Part shown: one piece after another, positions 51,922 through 62,955 of the stretch
How positions within the stretch are numbered: position 1 is the first letter of the stretch
How the letters are laid out: each line of letters opens with the position of its first letter
Assembly (NCBI RefSeq): GCF_900142965.1
Contig: NZ_FRCQ01000020.1
Span: 1 to 64,000 of the forward strand
Origin: Rhizobacter sp. OV335
Lineage (GTDB): Bacteria; Pseudomonadota; Gammaproteobacteria; Burkholderiales; Burkholderiaceae_C
Direction of reading: 5' to 3'
Length of the DNA stretch: 64,000 nucleotides
Translations under genes and position numbers: made by a program
The notes under the pieces: generated by a model
Database searches by the model: none
Told to the model about the DNA's origin: nothing
What the model saw: only the letters and a program-made list of their open reading frames with translations

Positions 51922-54090
51922 ATGACGAGGACGAGGGGTGGGGCGCCGCAAGCGGTGCCGCCACAGCAGCTGCTGTGGGCATTGGGATCGATCTGTTCGC
52001 TGCATCGTCAGCCGTTCTCGGCCGAGCTGGTGGCGCGCGAGTTTCCGCCGCCCTGCACGCACGCGACGGTGATTGCGGCAGGCCGTACGCTCGGCCTGAA
52101 GATCCGGCAGATCACGCTGAAGCCGGCGCGCCTGGAACGCATGGTGTTCCCGCTGCTGGTGGCGCTGAAGGCCGATGCCGCGGACGATGCGGCGCCGGTG
52201 TTCGGCATCGTGACCGCCGCGGTCGACGGCAAGGTGGTGCTGTTCAAGGCCGGCAGCGCGACGGCGAGCGAGCTCGATGCCGAGGCGTTCGCGCAGGCGA
52301 TCACAGGCGAGGCCTGGCTGGCGGTGCCGGTCACTGCCGCAGCGGCCGACCCCGATGGCGCGGCCGGGGCGCCACGCTTCGGCTTCCGCTGGTTCGTGCC
52401 CGAGCTGATGAAGCACCGCGAGGTGTGGCGCGACGTGCTGCTCGCGTCGCTCGCGCTGCAGCTGATCGCACTGGCGACGCCGCTGTTCACGCAGGCCATC
52501 ATCGACAAGGTGGTGGTGCACCGCACCCAGAGCACGCTGATCGCGATCGGCATCGCGATGCTGATCTTCACCGTCTTCACCAGCCTGCTCAGCTGGGTGC
52601 GGCAGTACCTGGTGCTGCACACCGGCAACCGGGTCGACGCGGTGCTGGGCGCTGCCATCTGGGAGCACCTGCTGCGGTTGCCGCTGCGCTACTTCCAGCA
52701 CCGGCCCACGGGTGTGGTGGCGGCGCGGCTGCATGCGGTCGAGACGATCCGCGAGTTCGTCTCCGGCGCGGCGGTCGGCCTGGTGCTCGACCTGCCGTTC
52801 CTGGTGATTTGCCTCGGGCTGATGTTCTGGTACAGCGCCTTGCTGACCTGCATCGCGCTCGGCATCCTGGCGGTCATTGCGGTGGTGAGCGTGGTGATCG
52901 CACCGCTGTTCCAGGCGCGGCTGAACGAGCAGTTCCTGCTGGGCGCGCGCAACCAGGCCTTCGTCACCGAGCACATCGCCGGCTTCGAGACGGTGAAGAG
53001 CCTGCAGATGGAGCCGCAGCTACGCCAGCGTTTCGCCGGCTACCTGGCGAGCTACCTGCAGTCGGGCTTCAAGACCAAGCAGACGGCCAACACCTACAAC
53101 ATCTTCGCGACCACGCTGGACCAGGTGCAGACGCTGCTGATCCTGATGGTGGGGGCGTACACGGTGATGACGGAGCCGAGCTTCACGATCGGCATGCTGG
53201 TGGCCTTCCAGATGTTCTCCGGCAAGCTGAGCCAGCCGGTGCTGCGCATCGTCGGGCTGTGGAGCCAGTTCCAGCAGGCTTCGCTGAGCGTGCAGCGGCT
53301 GGGCGACGTGATGAACGCGCCGGCCGAGCCGTACTCGATCACGCCGCAGCGGCAGGCGGGTGGCGCCGGCCGCATCGAGGTGCGCAACCTGGGCTTCCGC
53401 TACGCCGATGACCTGCCGCTGCTGTACCAGGACCTGAGCCTGACGATCCAGCCGGGGCAGACGGTCGCGATCATGGGCCCGTCGGGTACCGGCAAGAGCA
53501 CCTTCGCGAAGCTGCTGATGGGCTTCTACCAGCCGAGCCAGGGGCAGATCCGCATCGACGACGTCGACATCCGCCACATGGCCGCCAACGAGCTGCGCGC
53601 GCACTTCGGCGTGGTGCCGCAGGAGACGGTGCTGTTCAGCGGCAGCATCTTCGACAACCTGCGCGCCGGCAACCCGGCCGCGAGCTTCGAGCAGGTGGTG
53701 CAGGCCGCGAAGATGGCCGGCATCCACACGACGATCGAGGCGTTGCCGCAGGGGTACCAGACCGAGATCGGCGAGCGCGGCAGCGGCCTGTCGGGCGGGC
53801 AGAAGCAGCGGCTGGCGATTGCGCGTGCATTGCTCAAGGGCCCGAAGGTGCTGATCTTCGACGAGGCCACATCGGCGCTCGACCACGACACGGCCGAGAG
53901 CTTCGCGAAGACGATCAACGCGCTGAAAGGGCGGGTGACGATGCTGTTCATCACGCACAACCTGCCGAAGCTGTTGAAGATCGATGCGGTGGTGCAGCTG
54001 CATGCGGAGGGCGGGCAGATGCTGCAGGCGGTGGCGCAGGAGTCTGCGCATCGTGGGATGGCCGGCGAGGGGACGGACGCTCATGGATGA
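51922..54090 (+). CDS. Type I secretion ABC transporter (HlyB-like)
   Basis: The 722-residue inner-membrane exporter has an N-terminal C39-peptidase-like domain (about 15-130) without the catalytic Cys, the kind that docks RTX substrates. A six-helix membrane domain (about 160-440) and an ATPase domain follow. Walker A is MGPSGTGKSTFAKLL (around 518), the Q-loop PQETVLFSG, signature LSGGQKQRLAIARAL (around 622) and Walker B VLIFDEATSALD. Together with HlyD at 62952 and an outer-membrane channel outside the window it should export the RTX protein at 54460. It overlaps the next small gene by 8 nt. Confidence 0.95.
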   Translation: MTRTRGGAPQAVPPQQLLWALGSICSLHRQPFSAELVAREFPPPCTHATVIAAGRTLGLKIRQITLKPARLERMVFPLLVALKADAADDAAPVFGIVTAAVDGKVVLFKAGSATASELDAEAFAQAITGEAWLAVPVTAAAADPDGAAGAPRFGFRWFVPELMKHREVWRDVLLASLALQLIALATPLFTQAIIDKVVVHRTQSTLIAIGIAMLIFTVFTSLLSWVRQYLVLHTGNRVDAVLGAAIWEHLLRLPLRYFQHRPTGVVAARLHAVETIREFVSGAAVGLVLDLPFLVICLGLMFWYSALLTCIALGILAVIAVVSVVIAPLFQARLNEQFLLGARNQAFVTEHIAGFETVKSLQMEPQLRQRFAGYLASYLQSGFKTKQTANTYNIFATTLDQVQTLLILMVGAYTVMTEPSFTIGMLVAFQMFSGKLSQPVLRIVGLWSQFQQASLSVQRLGDVMNAPAEPYSITPQRQAGGAGRIEVRNLGFRYADDLPLLYQDLSLTIQPGQTVAIMGPSGTGKSTFAKLLMGFYQPSQGQIRIDDVDIRHMAANELRAHFGVVPQETVLFSGSIFDNLRAGNPAASFEQVVQAAKMAGIHTTIEALPQGYQTEIGERGSGLSGGQKQRLAIARALLKGPKVLIFDEATSALDHDTAESFAKTINALKGRVTMLFITHNLPKLLKIDAVVQLHAEGGQMLQAVAQESAHRGMAGEGTDAHG

Positions 54091-54436
54091 CGCCCTGTCG
54101 TTTCGGGGTCGGTGGCCCCAAGGCCTTCGTCTCTTCTGGCTCCTGCTGAATAGCTCCCTCTTGTTTTCGTATCTCGCGTTCATCGCTTGGTATGAGCTGA
54201 CGAATACGGCTGACCGTGAATTGCAGGGCGCGGACAAGGTGTTCTCGGTGGTGCTTTCGGCAATTCAATTGTTTCCGGCTGCAGTTTTCCTGCTGATTTT
54301 CCTCAGGTCACCATCTCTTCTGAGGCTCGGCAAGTGCCTTGTCTTTCAGACGGTTTCCATCGTGCTGGCAAATGCAATGGCTTTTCTTGTAGGGTTCTTT
54401 TATTTACGGCACGTGTCGGGGTTCAATTTCTCATAA
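54083..54436 (+). CDS. Small multi-spanning membrane protein in the secretion operon
   Basis: The 117-residue protein has three or four hydrophobic segments (FWLLLNSSLLFSYLAFIAWY; SVVLSAIQLFPAAVFLLIFL; SIVLANAMAFLVGFFYL). No family is recognised. It starts 8 nt inside the ABC transporter gene and ends 23 nt before the RTX gene, so it is co-expressed with both. Codons are more AT-rich than the neighbours, as in the first kilobase of the RTX gene. It may assist assembly or protect the host from its own RTX protein; that is inference. Confidence 0.6.
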   Translation: MDDALSFRGRWPQGLRLFWLLLNSSLLFSYLAFIAWYELTNTADRELQGADKVFSVVLSAIQLFPAAVFLLIFLRSPSLLRLGKCLVFQTVSIVLANAMAFLVGFFYLRHVSGFNFS

Positions 54437-54459
54437 CCAACATCAGGGCGGAGTAAATC

Positions 54460-57400
54460 ATGGCGAATCCAATTTCCATCAGTGGTGATGAGATCACCTA
54501 TCAGTATAAAGAGCTGAAAGTAAAGTTCAACATGAAGACGGGGGAAGTCACCACGCTTGGCGCTGGTGGGGTCACCTTCAAGCCGTCGGAGAAGATCGCC
54601 GATCTCGCGTTCGATATTCCGGGAGTGCCCGGCCTGAAATACAAAATAGACAGCGATGGCAAGGGTAATGTTTCCCTCAAGTTCGGACCGCTCACTGCCA
54701 AACTGTCATTCAATGCGGCGACTCAGCAGACTACAGGCTTGGAATTGGATATCGGTTGGGGCAAGGCAGCTATTTCCGGAGAGCTCAAGACCAAGATATC
54801 GAAGAATGCAGATGGAAATTATGTCGGCGAGCTATCCGGAGAAGCAAAGGTGTTCGGCTTTGAGCTCTCAAAGGTCGGCCCAAAAAAAGTGGAACTGGAT
54901 ACGCACGACCCAGCAAACGGATTGCTTTTTTTCAAGTGGCTCCCTTATTCAGATACGACAATCGAGAGGGCTAGGGACAATTTGAAGAAGACTCATCCAG
55001 AGCAGGATGCCTACAACCAGATCTCGTCGACCATCGTCGGAGCGACGGACCTTTCCAATCAAGACAAGGCAAAAGTTCTGGCGGGGGTAGCTGCGGCTGT
55101 ATTCGACGTCGAGATTCCTCAATCTTTCGTCGATGGACTGGCGCGGTTGACCGGCGCGTTGTCGGGAAACGCTCTGATCGCTGCGTTCGATGCGGTCATG
55201 ACAACCGCCTTCCCGGCCTTGGCGGCTGGAAGGTCTTCAGTGCTCGGCAGCCTGTTCGCACCTACGAGCGAAACCAGCACGAAGATCGATCTGAACAACA
55301 CGTCCTGGAGGGCGGCCGCCGAGGCGGACTATCGCCTTGCTGCCGGCTTGGCGGATGGTGCCGGTGACAGCGGCAGCAAGCGTTTCGACTCGGCTTATGT
55401 GGGGGCCGGTGCCGTCTCTGGCGATGCGGCAGCGAACCTGATCATCGGCAGCGCGGCCGCCGACATCCTGTCCGGCAATGCGGGGGACGATGTCCTGATC
55501 GGCGGAGGCGGGAACGACGTCCTGGCGGGTGGTGCCGGCAGCGACGAACTGCGTGGTGGCGCCGGGGACGATCGGCTTGACGGTGGCGCCGGGGATGACA
55601 GCCTGCTTGGTGGCGACGGCATCGACATCTACGCGATCACCGCAGGTGAGGGCTTCGACACGGTGCTCGACTCCGACGGTGCAGGTGTCATCAACTTCAC
55701 GGTGAACGGCACGAGCGTGCAGCTCAAGGGCGGCAAGGCCGTGGCCGGATCCCCCAACACCTGGGTCAGCGACGACGGCCAGATCTTCTACAGCCTGATC
55801 GACAGCCGAAGCACGGTGGGGCAGCAGGACCTGATCGTCTCCTGCGCGCAAGGCGCCTTCTGCATCGCCAACTTCAAGCCCGACCAGCTCGGCATCAAGT
55901 TCGATGCGGCGCCCACCCCGGTGCAAATTGCGCCTTCGGTGCGCGATGCATTGGGCGACCAGGAGGTCGTCGTCAACGGCGTGGACATCGGCGGGCCCAC
56001 TCTGCTCGGCGGCCATGACCGATTCATCATTGCGGGCAACGCGCCTGGCGTGATCCTGCCGTTTTATCGCGGCACCCCGGACCTGTCCACGCACGATCAA
56101 CCGGGCGACGAGCTGGATGGCGGCGGCGGCAACGACATCATCGTCAGCGGCATGGAAGATGGGAGCGTCATCGCGCCCGTCGGGGTGTTCGTGGAATCCA
56201 TCAATCAGGACATCGGCAACGACACGCTCTTTGGGGGCGCCGGTGTCGACATCCTGAGCGGTGGCAACAAGAACGATCAGCTGTTCGGAGGCGACGGCGC
56301 GGACTTCCTGTTCGGTGGACGCGGTGCCGACATGCTGTACGGCGGCGCCGGCGACGACCTGCTGTTCGCCAGCCACTCGTTCAACGTCTGGGGCAGCGGC
56401 AAGTGGTGGTTGCCCGCCGACGAGTACGACCTCCTCAGCCAGGCCGATCGTGACAGCGGCAAGTACGGGCGCTTTGCATCGCTCGGCGCCGGCGAAGTGG
56501 AGGTCGGCCGCGGCCAGCAGTGGCAGGTCACCGTGACGACCGGCGCCGATGGCGGCAAGGTCTACCGGTTCAACGGCGTCGAAGTGGCCGATACCAGCAA
56601 TCAGCGGCCCGGTGGCCTGAACTACCTGCTGTGGAACGAGTACGTCAACGCATCTGCGCCGGCACGCGGCGACGATGGTGACTTCCTCGATGGCGGGACG
56701 GGCAATGATCTGCTTGTCGGCTCGGCAGGCGCCAACATCCTGCTGGGCGGCGCAGACGACGACATGGTCTACGGGCGCGGAGGTGCCGACGTGGCCTTCG
56801 GCGGCACGGGCAACGACTACCTGCTCGGCGACGGTGTCAATGGCGCCACGGCACAGAGCTGGACATATACCGCAGCCGGCGACGAAGGCGCGGATTACCT
56901 CGACGGCGAGTCAGGCAACGACACGCTGCGCGGAGGCGGCGGCAATGACACCCTGCTCGGCGGTGCCGACAACGACAGGCTGTGGGGCGATGCCGGCAGT
57001 GACAACATGGACGGCGGCGATGGCGACGACCAGCTCTCGGGCGACGATGTCGAGGGCATCCTGCCGGCCAGCCAGCACGGCGCCGACACGTTGAAGGGCG
57101 GTCAGGGGGCCGACACGCTGCTCGGCGGCGGCGGCAACGACCTGTTGAGCGGCGGTGATGGCAACGACTGGCTCTCGGGCGAGAACGAAGACTCCTTCTT
57201 CGCTGTCTCCACCCTGACCGGCGACGACACGCTCGACGGCGGCAGCGGTGCGGACACGCTGGTCGGCGGCAATGGCAAGGACCTGCTGATCGGTGGCGCC
57301 GGCGACGACACGCTCATCGGCGGTGCCGGCAACGACACGCTGGACGGCGGTGCCGGCCTGGACCTGATGTCCGGCGGCGCCGGCGACGACACCTACATCC

Positions 57401-60400
57401 TGCATGCCGGCGACCTGACCATCGACGGCACCGTGGCCGACACGATCTCCGACACGCAAGGCGTCAACAAGGTCGTGTTTGCCGATGAGGCCGTGGTGGC
57501 CACCGGCAAGGGAGCAGTCCCGGGCGACCTGGTCGTCGTGATGGACGGCGGCGCGCGGGTGGTGATCCAGGGTGGCCTGCGAGGCAATGCGGTCAGCTCG
57601 TTCGAGATGGCGGATGGCACGACCCAGTCGCTCGCGCAGTTGCTGCGCTCGACGCTTGTCGACAGCGTCTCCCTCACGACGGACGGCAGCTCGCGCTCAC
57701 TGGCCGGCGGCAAGGCGGCCGATACGCTGAACAGCTTCGACGGCAACGCGCGCCTGGAAGGCGCCGGCGGCGACGACATCTACAACTGGAACGGCGGCGG
57801 CGTCACCATCGCGCTGAGCCAGGGCGACGGCATGGACCTGCTGCAGGGCTCCGCGCTGCTGTCCGAGGCCGGCGTCTCGCGCGATCCGAACGTGATCGAG
57901 TTCGCCGACAACGTGGCCCCCGACAGCGTGCGGCTGGAATGGCGTGTCGTCGACCGCGCGCCGCGGCTCGTACTCGCCTACGGCAGCGGAACCGACTGCG
58001 CCGTGCTGCAGTTCAACGGTGCCGACTGGGCCCATGTGTCGACTTCGTTCGACCGCGTGCGTTTCGCCGATGGGTCCACGCTGAGCTTCCAGGAGCTCGC
58101 CGCGCGTGGCGTGCGGCTCGATGCAACGGCTACCGGCAGCAGCGTCTCCGGCACATTCCTTGACGAGGTGCTGCGTGGCAATGCGCTGGCCAACACGCTG
58201 ACCGGGGGCGGCGGCAACGACACCTACGTCTTCGGTCGTGGCGACGGCGCCGACCGCATCGGCAACACCGATCGCGGCCAGACCGATGTCGAGGTGGTGC
58301 AGTTCACCGCGGATGTCCTGCCCTCGGACCTGATCTGGGTCCAGCACGACGACGACCTGATCATCCGCATTCGCGGCACCAGCGACCAGCTGACGGTGAC
58401 GGGCGCCTTCTCGACCAACCCGATGAACCAGTACCGATTCGCGGATGGCTCGGCGTTCACCACGGCATCCCTGCCGCTGGCGAGCGGCAACGAGCAGGCC
58501 ACCACCGGTGCCGACCAGATCTACACCGGGGCCGCGGCCGACGCGATCGACGCGTTGGGCGGCAACGACAGCGTGCAGTCCGGCGCCGGTGACGACACCC
58601 TGCTGGGCAGCGGCGGCGACGACGTGCTCGACGGCGGCACCGGCAACGACGTGCTGGACGGCGGCGCCGACTACGACGTGCTGAAGGGTGGTGCCGGCAA
58701 CGACACCTACCTGTTCAACCCAGGGACGGGCAGCGACCGCGTCATCGATCTCGATGGCAGCAACGCCAATGTGATCCAGGTCGGTGCCGGGTTCTCAGCC
58801 GCCGACATCACGCTCGTGCGCACCGATCAGGACGGTGGTGGAGCGTCCTCCACCAGCGATTCGCTGATCCTGGTGCATGGCCCCTCGGGCGCCCAGATGT
58901 GGATCGACCAGTTCTTCCAGCCCGGCGGCCAGGGCGTGGCCAGCATCCGCTTCGCCGACGGCAGCACCTGGAGCTACGCCGACGTGGTCGCTCGCGCCGG
59001 GGCCAGCATCCATGGCCCGGCCGACACGCAGACGGGGGGCATCGGCGACGATGTCTTCTCGATCGACAACTCGTCCGACGTGATCATCGAGCAGGCTGGC
59101 GGCGGCACCGACACGGCGCGCAGCACGGTGACGTACACGCTGCCGGACAACGTCGAGAACCTGGAGCTGACCGGCTGGATGCCGATCTCGGGCTACGGCA
59201 ATGCGGCGGCCAACGTGCTGCGTGGCAATGCCGGCAACAACGTGCTGGACGGCATGGGCGGTGCCGACACCTTGTACGGCGGCGCCGGCAACGACTGGTA
59301 CTACGTCCTCGACCGCACGCGCTACGCCGGCGTCGATCGCAGCTTCTTCGTGCCGGTCACGCCGAACGTCGTGGAACTCGCGGGCCAAGGCATCGACACG
59401 CTGCAGAGCAACGCGTTCGGCGTCACGCTCCCCGACAACGTGGAGAACCTCTACGTCGGCTCTCTCATCAAGGCCAGCGGCATCTTCTACAACGCCAACG
59501 ACGTGTTGCGCTACACGTACATCGGCAATGCCGGCAACAACGTGATCGACCTGCAGACGGGCGGTGCGAACTTCAACTGGATCAGCGGCCCGATCCTCGG
59601 CACGCTGATCGACGGTGGCGCCGGGGCCGACACGATGATGGGCACCACGATCGACGACACCTACATGGTCGACGACGTGGGCGACGTCGTGATCGAGAAG
59701 GCGGTCCTCGCCGACGGGGCTCAGCTGTCCTCGGCAGACCAGGTGATCTCGACGCAAAGCTACACGCTCGGCGCCAACCTGGAGATGCTGACGCTGCGCG
59801 GCAGCGCGGCCATCAGCGGCGGCGGCAATGCGCTGGACAACATCTTCGACAGCACGCAGAACACGGCCGCCAACGTGCTGGCCGGCCAAGGTGGCAACGA
59901 CACCTACCGCATCGGCGTGAACGACGTGGTGATCGAGGCGGCGAACGGCGGCATCGACACGGTGATCGTCGACAGCCTGGCCGGGCTCACGGCCACGCGG
60001 CTGTCGCTTGCCGACTATGCGAATGTCGAGAACCTGCGCGCGGGCGCATTGATCGGCAACATCGACGTGCTGGGCAACGCCGGCAACAACGTGCTGTACG
60101 GCAGCCAGGCGAACAACGCGATCCAGGGCGGCGACGGCGACGACCGCCTCGAGTCGCTGGACTTCGCAAGCGTCAGCTACAGCTCCTTCTACCAGCGCTA
60201 CGACTACCTCGACTCCTACGACCAGCTCGATGGCGGCGACGGCAACGACACCCTGCGCGGCTACGGCGGGCACGACACCCTGCTCGGTGGCGCGGGAGAC
60301 GACATGCTGGAGATCCGCGACGCCACCTACGCGCTGCTCGACGGAGGCAGCGGCAACGACACGCTGAGCCTCAGCCGCACCGGCAACATGTCTTCATACG

Positions 60401-62955
60401 TCCAGGTGCAGTTCGGCCAGGGAGCGGGCGTGGACCGGGTCAGCACCGCAGGCGCGCGCAGCGATGCGCTTTGGCAGGGATCGAAGCAGGGCCTGTCGGC
60501 GATCGGCCTGACGGCCAGCACCGATGCGAGCCGCCTGCGCTTCACGCAGCAGGACACCGCGCTGGTGATCTCGATCGACGGCAGTGCCGATCAGATGACG
60601 ATCGAAGACTTTTTCTCGGGCCCGGGCATGGTCCGCACCGACCTCGACTCCATCCTGCTGCCCGATCGCACGCGGCTCACGCGCGATGCGATCGTGGCCG
60701 GTCTCGGCCGCAGCTCGTTGCAGCAGGCGACCACGGGTGCTGACCTGCTGATCGCCTCGGCGGGCGGCGGCAGCTTGTCCGCCGGCGATGGCGACGACCA
60801 GTTGTTCGGCCAGGGCGCGGCCGACATGCTGAACGGCGATGCCGGCAACGACCTGCTCAAGGGGGGGAGCGGCGCCGACACGCTCAGCGGCGGCGCAGGC
60901 GACGATACGCTCGTCGGCGGCGAAGGAGCCGACCAATATGTCTTCGGCGCGAACTGGGGACAGGACGTGGTGTTGGAGATCAAGCGCGACGAGTTCTTCG
61001 TGGCGAATGAGATGAATGCGGTGGACGACAGTGCCGTCGATGCGATCGTCTTCCAGTCCGGCGTGCTGGCCTCCGACATCCGCGGCAAGCTGGACAATCG
61101 CGACCTCGTGCTCACCCATGCGGTGACGGGCGACACGATTCGCGTCGCCGAGTGGTATCTGTCCGACACGAGCACAGGCCACGTGGAGGAGATCCGCTTT
61201 GCGGACGGCACGGTCTGGGGCACGTCGCAGATCAACCAGCTGCTCAGTCGGCTCACCGGGACCGACGGTGACGACACCCTCGAAGCGCTCCCCATCGACA
61301 GCCTGCTGACCGGCCTGGCCGGCAACGACTGGCTGCGCGGCAACATCGGCAACGACACGCTGCTCGGCGGCGACGGCAACGACTTCCTGAACGGCGACGC
61401 CGGCAACGATCGGCTGGAGGGCGGTGCCGGCACCGACAGCCTGTACGGCGGCCTGGGCGACGACACGTATGTCATCGACAGCACGCAGGACAACATCAAC
61501 GAGTTCGATGGCGAGGGCATCGACACCGTCGAATCCGCCATCACGCTGACGCTGGCGGCGACGCTGGAGAACCTGACGCTCACCGGCACCGGCAACCTGA
61601 ACGGCATCGGCAACAAGGTCGGCAACGTGCTGGTGGGCAATGCCGGGGCCAATGCGCTGGACGGCGGGCAGGGCGTCGACACGATGCGCGGCGGTGCAGG
61701 CGACGACGCCTACACGGTGGACAGCACGGCCGATGTCATCGTCGAGAACTCCGCCGAAGGCACCGACACGGTGAAGAGCAACGTCAGCTACACGCTCTCG
61801 GCGAACATCGAGGTGTTGACGCTGACGGGCAGTTCGAACGTGAACGGCACGGGCAACGACCTGGCCAACACCCTCACCGGCAACGGCGGAACCAACCGGC
61901 TGGACGGTGGCGCGGGAGCGGACGCCATGAGCGGCGGGGCGGGCAACGACACCTATGTGGTCGATGACCAGCTTGACAGCATCACCGAGGCGTCCGGTGC
62001 CGGTACCGACGCGGTCGAGTCCACCGTCACCTACACGCTGGCCGTGAATGTCGAGACCCTCACGCTCAAGGGCAGTGCCAACATCGACGGGACGGGCAGC
62101 ACGACGGCGAACACGCTGGTGGGCAATGTCGGCAACAACGTGCTCGACGGAAAGGGCGGTGTCGACATGATGATCGGTGGCCTGGGCAACGACAGCTACT
62201 TCGTGGACGTCGCGGGCGAGACGATCACCGAGCTGTTCGGCGAGGGCACCGACACGCTGAACACCCTGGCCACGATGACCAGCGCGCTGGCTGCCAACGT
62301 CGAGAACCTGAACCTGCTGGGCACCGGCAACCTGAATGGCATGGGCAACGATCTCGACAACCTGCTGTTCGGCAACAGCGGCAACAACACGCTGACGGGT
62401 GGGCTCGGCAACGACACCTACTACGGCGGTGGCGGCACCGACACGATGAGCGACACCGCAACGAGCTCCAACGACGTCTACCGTTGGGGTCGCGGCGACG
62501 GCCAGGACACGATCACCGATGCGGGTGGCAGCGACCGCATCGAGATCGCCACCGGCATCACCGCAGCGCAGCTGACCCAGACGCGCAGCGGCAACAACCT
62601 CGTGCTGGGGATCAGCGGCGTGACGGCCGACAAGCTGACGATCACCAACTGGTACGTCGGCACGGCCAACAAGATCGAGTCGATCAAGCTGGCCGACGGC
62701 ACGACGATTCCGATCACGGTGACGGCGTTGTCGAGCAGCGCGCCGACCGAGAAGGCGATGCCCTTGCTGGTCGATTCGTGGAGCGCGCTGGATTCGGCGA
62801 TGCGCATCGCGAGCCCGCAACGCGAGGGCCTGCCGACGCCGATCGGCGCCGACCCGGCCGCGGCGTCGGACGTGCTGGCCGCCGGCCTCGCCGGATCCGG
62901 CAACCACACGGTCTGGCGCGGTGAACGCCACGACCTGCGAGGCCTCGGCGCATGA
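54460..62955 (+). CDS. Giant RTX-repeat secreted protein (2831 residues)
   Basis: The N-terminal 320 residues ([20 protein letters not shown], largely beta strands) are of unknown family and have lower GC. RTX calcium-binding nonapeptide blocks (GGxGNDxL type) follow at about 321-388, 541-637, 737-981, 1348-1420, 1881-1980, 2094-2167 and 2268-2341. Three tandem 100-residue units, each with [17 protein letters not shown]-like and GNDTYVVD-like parts, occupy about 2385-2668. FADG...W segments between blocks resemble HCBP-type repeats. No protease, lipase or hemolysin motif was found, so adhesin or S-layer-like use is likeliest. The C-terminal 100 residues ([31 protein letters not shown]) recur in two pseudogene remnants and may be the secretion signal. 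GGAG precedes the ATG. The stop overlaps the HlyD start (ATGA). Confidence 0.93.
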   Translation: MANPISISGDEITYQYKELKVKFNMKTGEVTTLGAGGVTFKPSEKIADLAFDIPGVPGLKYKIDSDGKGNVSLKFGPLTAKLSFNAATQQTTGLELDIGWGKAAISGELKTKISKNADGNYVGELSGEAKVFGFELSKVGPKKVELDTHDPANGLLFFKWLPYSDTTIERARDNLKKTHPEQDAYNQISSTIVGATDLSNQDKAKVLAGVAAAVFDVEIPQSFVDGLARLTGALSGNALIAAFDAVMTTAFPALAAGRSSVLGSLFAPTSETSTKIDLNNTSWRAAAEADYRLAAGLADGAGDSGSKRFDSAYVGAGAVSGDAAANLIIGSAAADILSGNAGDDVLIGGGGNDVLAGGAGSDELRGGAGDDRLDGGAGDDSLLGGDGIDIYAITAGEGFDTVLDSDGAGVINFTVNGTSVQLKGGKAVAGSPNTWVSDDGQIFYSLIDSRSTVGQQDLIVSCAQGAFCIANFKPDQLGIKFDAAPTPVQIAPSVRDALGDQEVVVNGVDIGGPTLLGGHDRFIIAGNAPGVILPFYRGTPDLSTHDQPGDELDGGGGNDIIVSGMEDGSVIAPVGVFVESINQDIGNDTLFGGAGVDILSGGNKNDQLFGGDGADFLFGGRGADMLYGGAGDDLLFASHSFNVWGSGKWWLPADEYDLLSQADRDSGKYGRFASLGAGEVEVGRGQQWQVTVTTGADGGKVYRFNGVEVADTSNQRPGGLNYLLWNEYVNASAPARGDDGDFLDGGTGNDLLVGSAGANILLGGADDDMVYGRGGADVAFGGTGNDYLLGDGVNGATAQSWTYTAAGDEGADYLDGESGNDTLRGGGGNDTLLGGADNDRLWGDAGSDNMDGGDGDDQLSGDDVEGILPASQHGADTLKGGQGADTLLGGGGNDLLSGGDGNDWLSGENEDSFFAVSTLTGDDTLDGGSGADTLVGGNGKDLLIGGAGDDTLIGGAGNDTLDGGAGLDLMSGGAGDDTYILHAGDLTIDGTVADTISDTQGVNKVVFADEAVVATGKGAVPGDLVVVMDGGARVVIQGGLRGNAVSSFEMADGTTQSLAQLLRSTLVDSVSLTTDGSSRSLAGGKAADTLNSFDGNARLEGAGGDDIYNWNGGGVTIALSQGDGMDLLQGSALLSEAGVSRDPNVIEFADNVAPDSVRLEWRVVDRAPRLVLAYGSGTDCAVLQFNGADWAHVSTSFDRVRFADGSTLSFQELAARGVRLDATATGSSVSGTFLDEVLRGNALANTLTGGGGNDTYVFGRGDGADRIGNTDRGQTDVEVVQFTADVLPSDLIWVQHDDDLIIRIRGTSDQLTVTGAFSTNPMNQYRFADGSAFTTASLPLASGNEQATTGADQIYTGAAADAIDALGGNDSVQSGAGDDTLLGSGGDDVLDGGTGNDVLDGGADYDVLKGGAGNDTYLFNPGTGSDRVIDLDGSNANVIQVGAGFSAADITLVRTDQDGGGASSTSDSLILVHGPSGAQMWIDQFFQPGGQGVASIRFADGSTWSYADVVARAGASIHGPADTQTGGIGDDVFSIDNSSDVIIEQAGGGTDTARSTVTYTLPDNVENLELTGWMPISGYGNAAANVLRGNAGNNVLDGMGGADTLYGGAGNDWYYVLDRTRYAGVDRSFFVPVTPNVVELAGQGIDTLQSNAFGVTLPDNVENLYVGSLIKASGIFYNANDVLRYTYIGNAGNNVIDLQTGGANFNWISGPILGTLIDGGAGADTMMGTTIDDTYMVDDVGDVVIEKAVLADGAQLSSADQVISTQSYTLGANLEMLTLRGSAAISGGGNALDNIFDSTQNTAANVLAGQGGNDTYRIGVNDVVIEAANGGIDTVIVDSLAGLTATRLSLADYANVENLRAGALIGNIDVLGNAGNNVLYGSQANNAIQGGDGDDRLESLDFASVSYSSFYQRYDYLDSYDQLDGGDGNDTLRGYGGHDTLLGGAGDDMLEIRDATYALLDGGSGNDTLSLSRTGNMSSYVQVQFGQGAGVDRVSTAGARSDALWQGSKQGLSAIGLTASTDASRLRFTQQDTALVISIDGSADQMTIEDFFSGPGMVRTDLDSILLPDRTRLTRDAIVAGLGRSSLQQATTGADLLIASAGGGSLSAGDGDDQLFGQGAADMLNGDAGNDLLKGGSGADTLSGGAGDDTLVGGEGADQYVFGANWGQDVVLEIKRDEFFVANEMNAVDDSAVDAIVFQSGVLASDIRGKLDNRDLVLTHAVTGDTIRVAEWYLSDTSTGHVEEIRFADGTVWGTSQINQLLSRLTGTDGDDTLEALPIDSLLTGLAGNDWLRGNIGNDTLLGGDGNDFLNGDAGNDRLEGGAGTDSLYGGLGDDTYVIDSTQDNINEFDGEGIDTVESAITLTLAATLENLTLTGTGNLNGIGNKVGNVLVGNAGANALDGGQGVDTMRGGAGDDAYTVDSTADVIVENSAEGTDTVKSNVSYTLSANIEVLTLTGSSNVNGTGNDLANTLTGNGGTNRLDGGAGADAMSGGAGNDTYVVDDQLDSITEASGAGTDAVESTVTYTLAVNVETLTLKGSANIDGTGSTTANTLVGNVGNNVLDGKGGVDMMIGGLGNDSYFVDVAGETITELFGEGTDTLNTLATMTSALAANVENLNLLGTGNLNGMGNDLDNLLFGNSGNNTLTGGLGNDTYYGGGGTDTMSDTATSSNDVYRWGRGDGQDTITDAGGSDRIEIATGITAAQLTQTRSGNNLVLGISGVTADKLTITNWYVGTANKIESIKLADGTTIPITVTALSSSAPTEKAMPLLVDSWSALDSAMRIASPQREGLPTPIGADPAAASDVLAAGLAGSGNHTVWRGERHDLRGLGA

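Noticed and set aside
55420-62460. Repetitive GGCGGC-rich stretches considered as CRISPR or microsatellite
   Set aside because: They are codons for GGxGxD nonapeptides in one continuous reading frame with no equal-length spacers.
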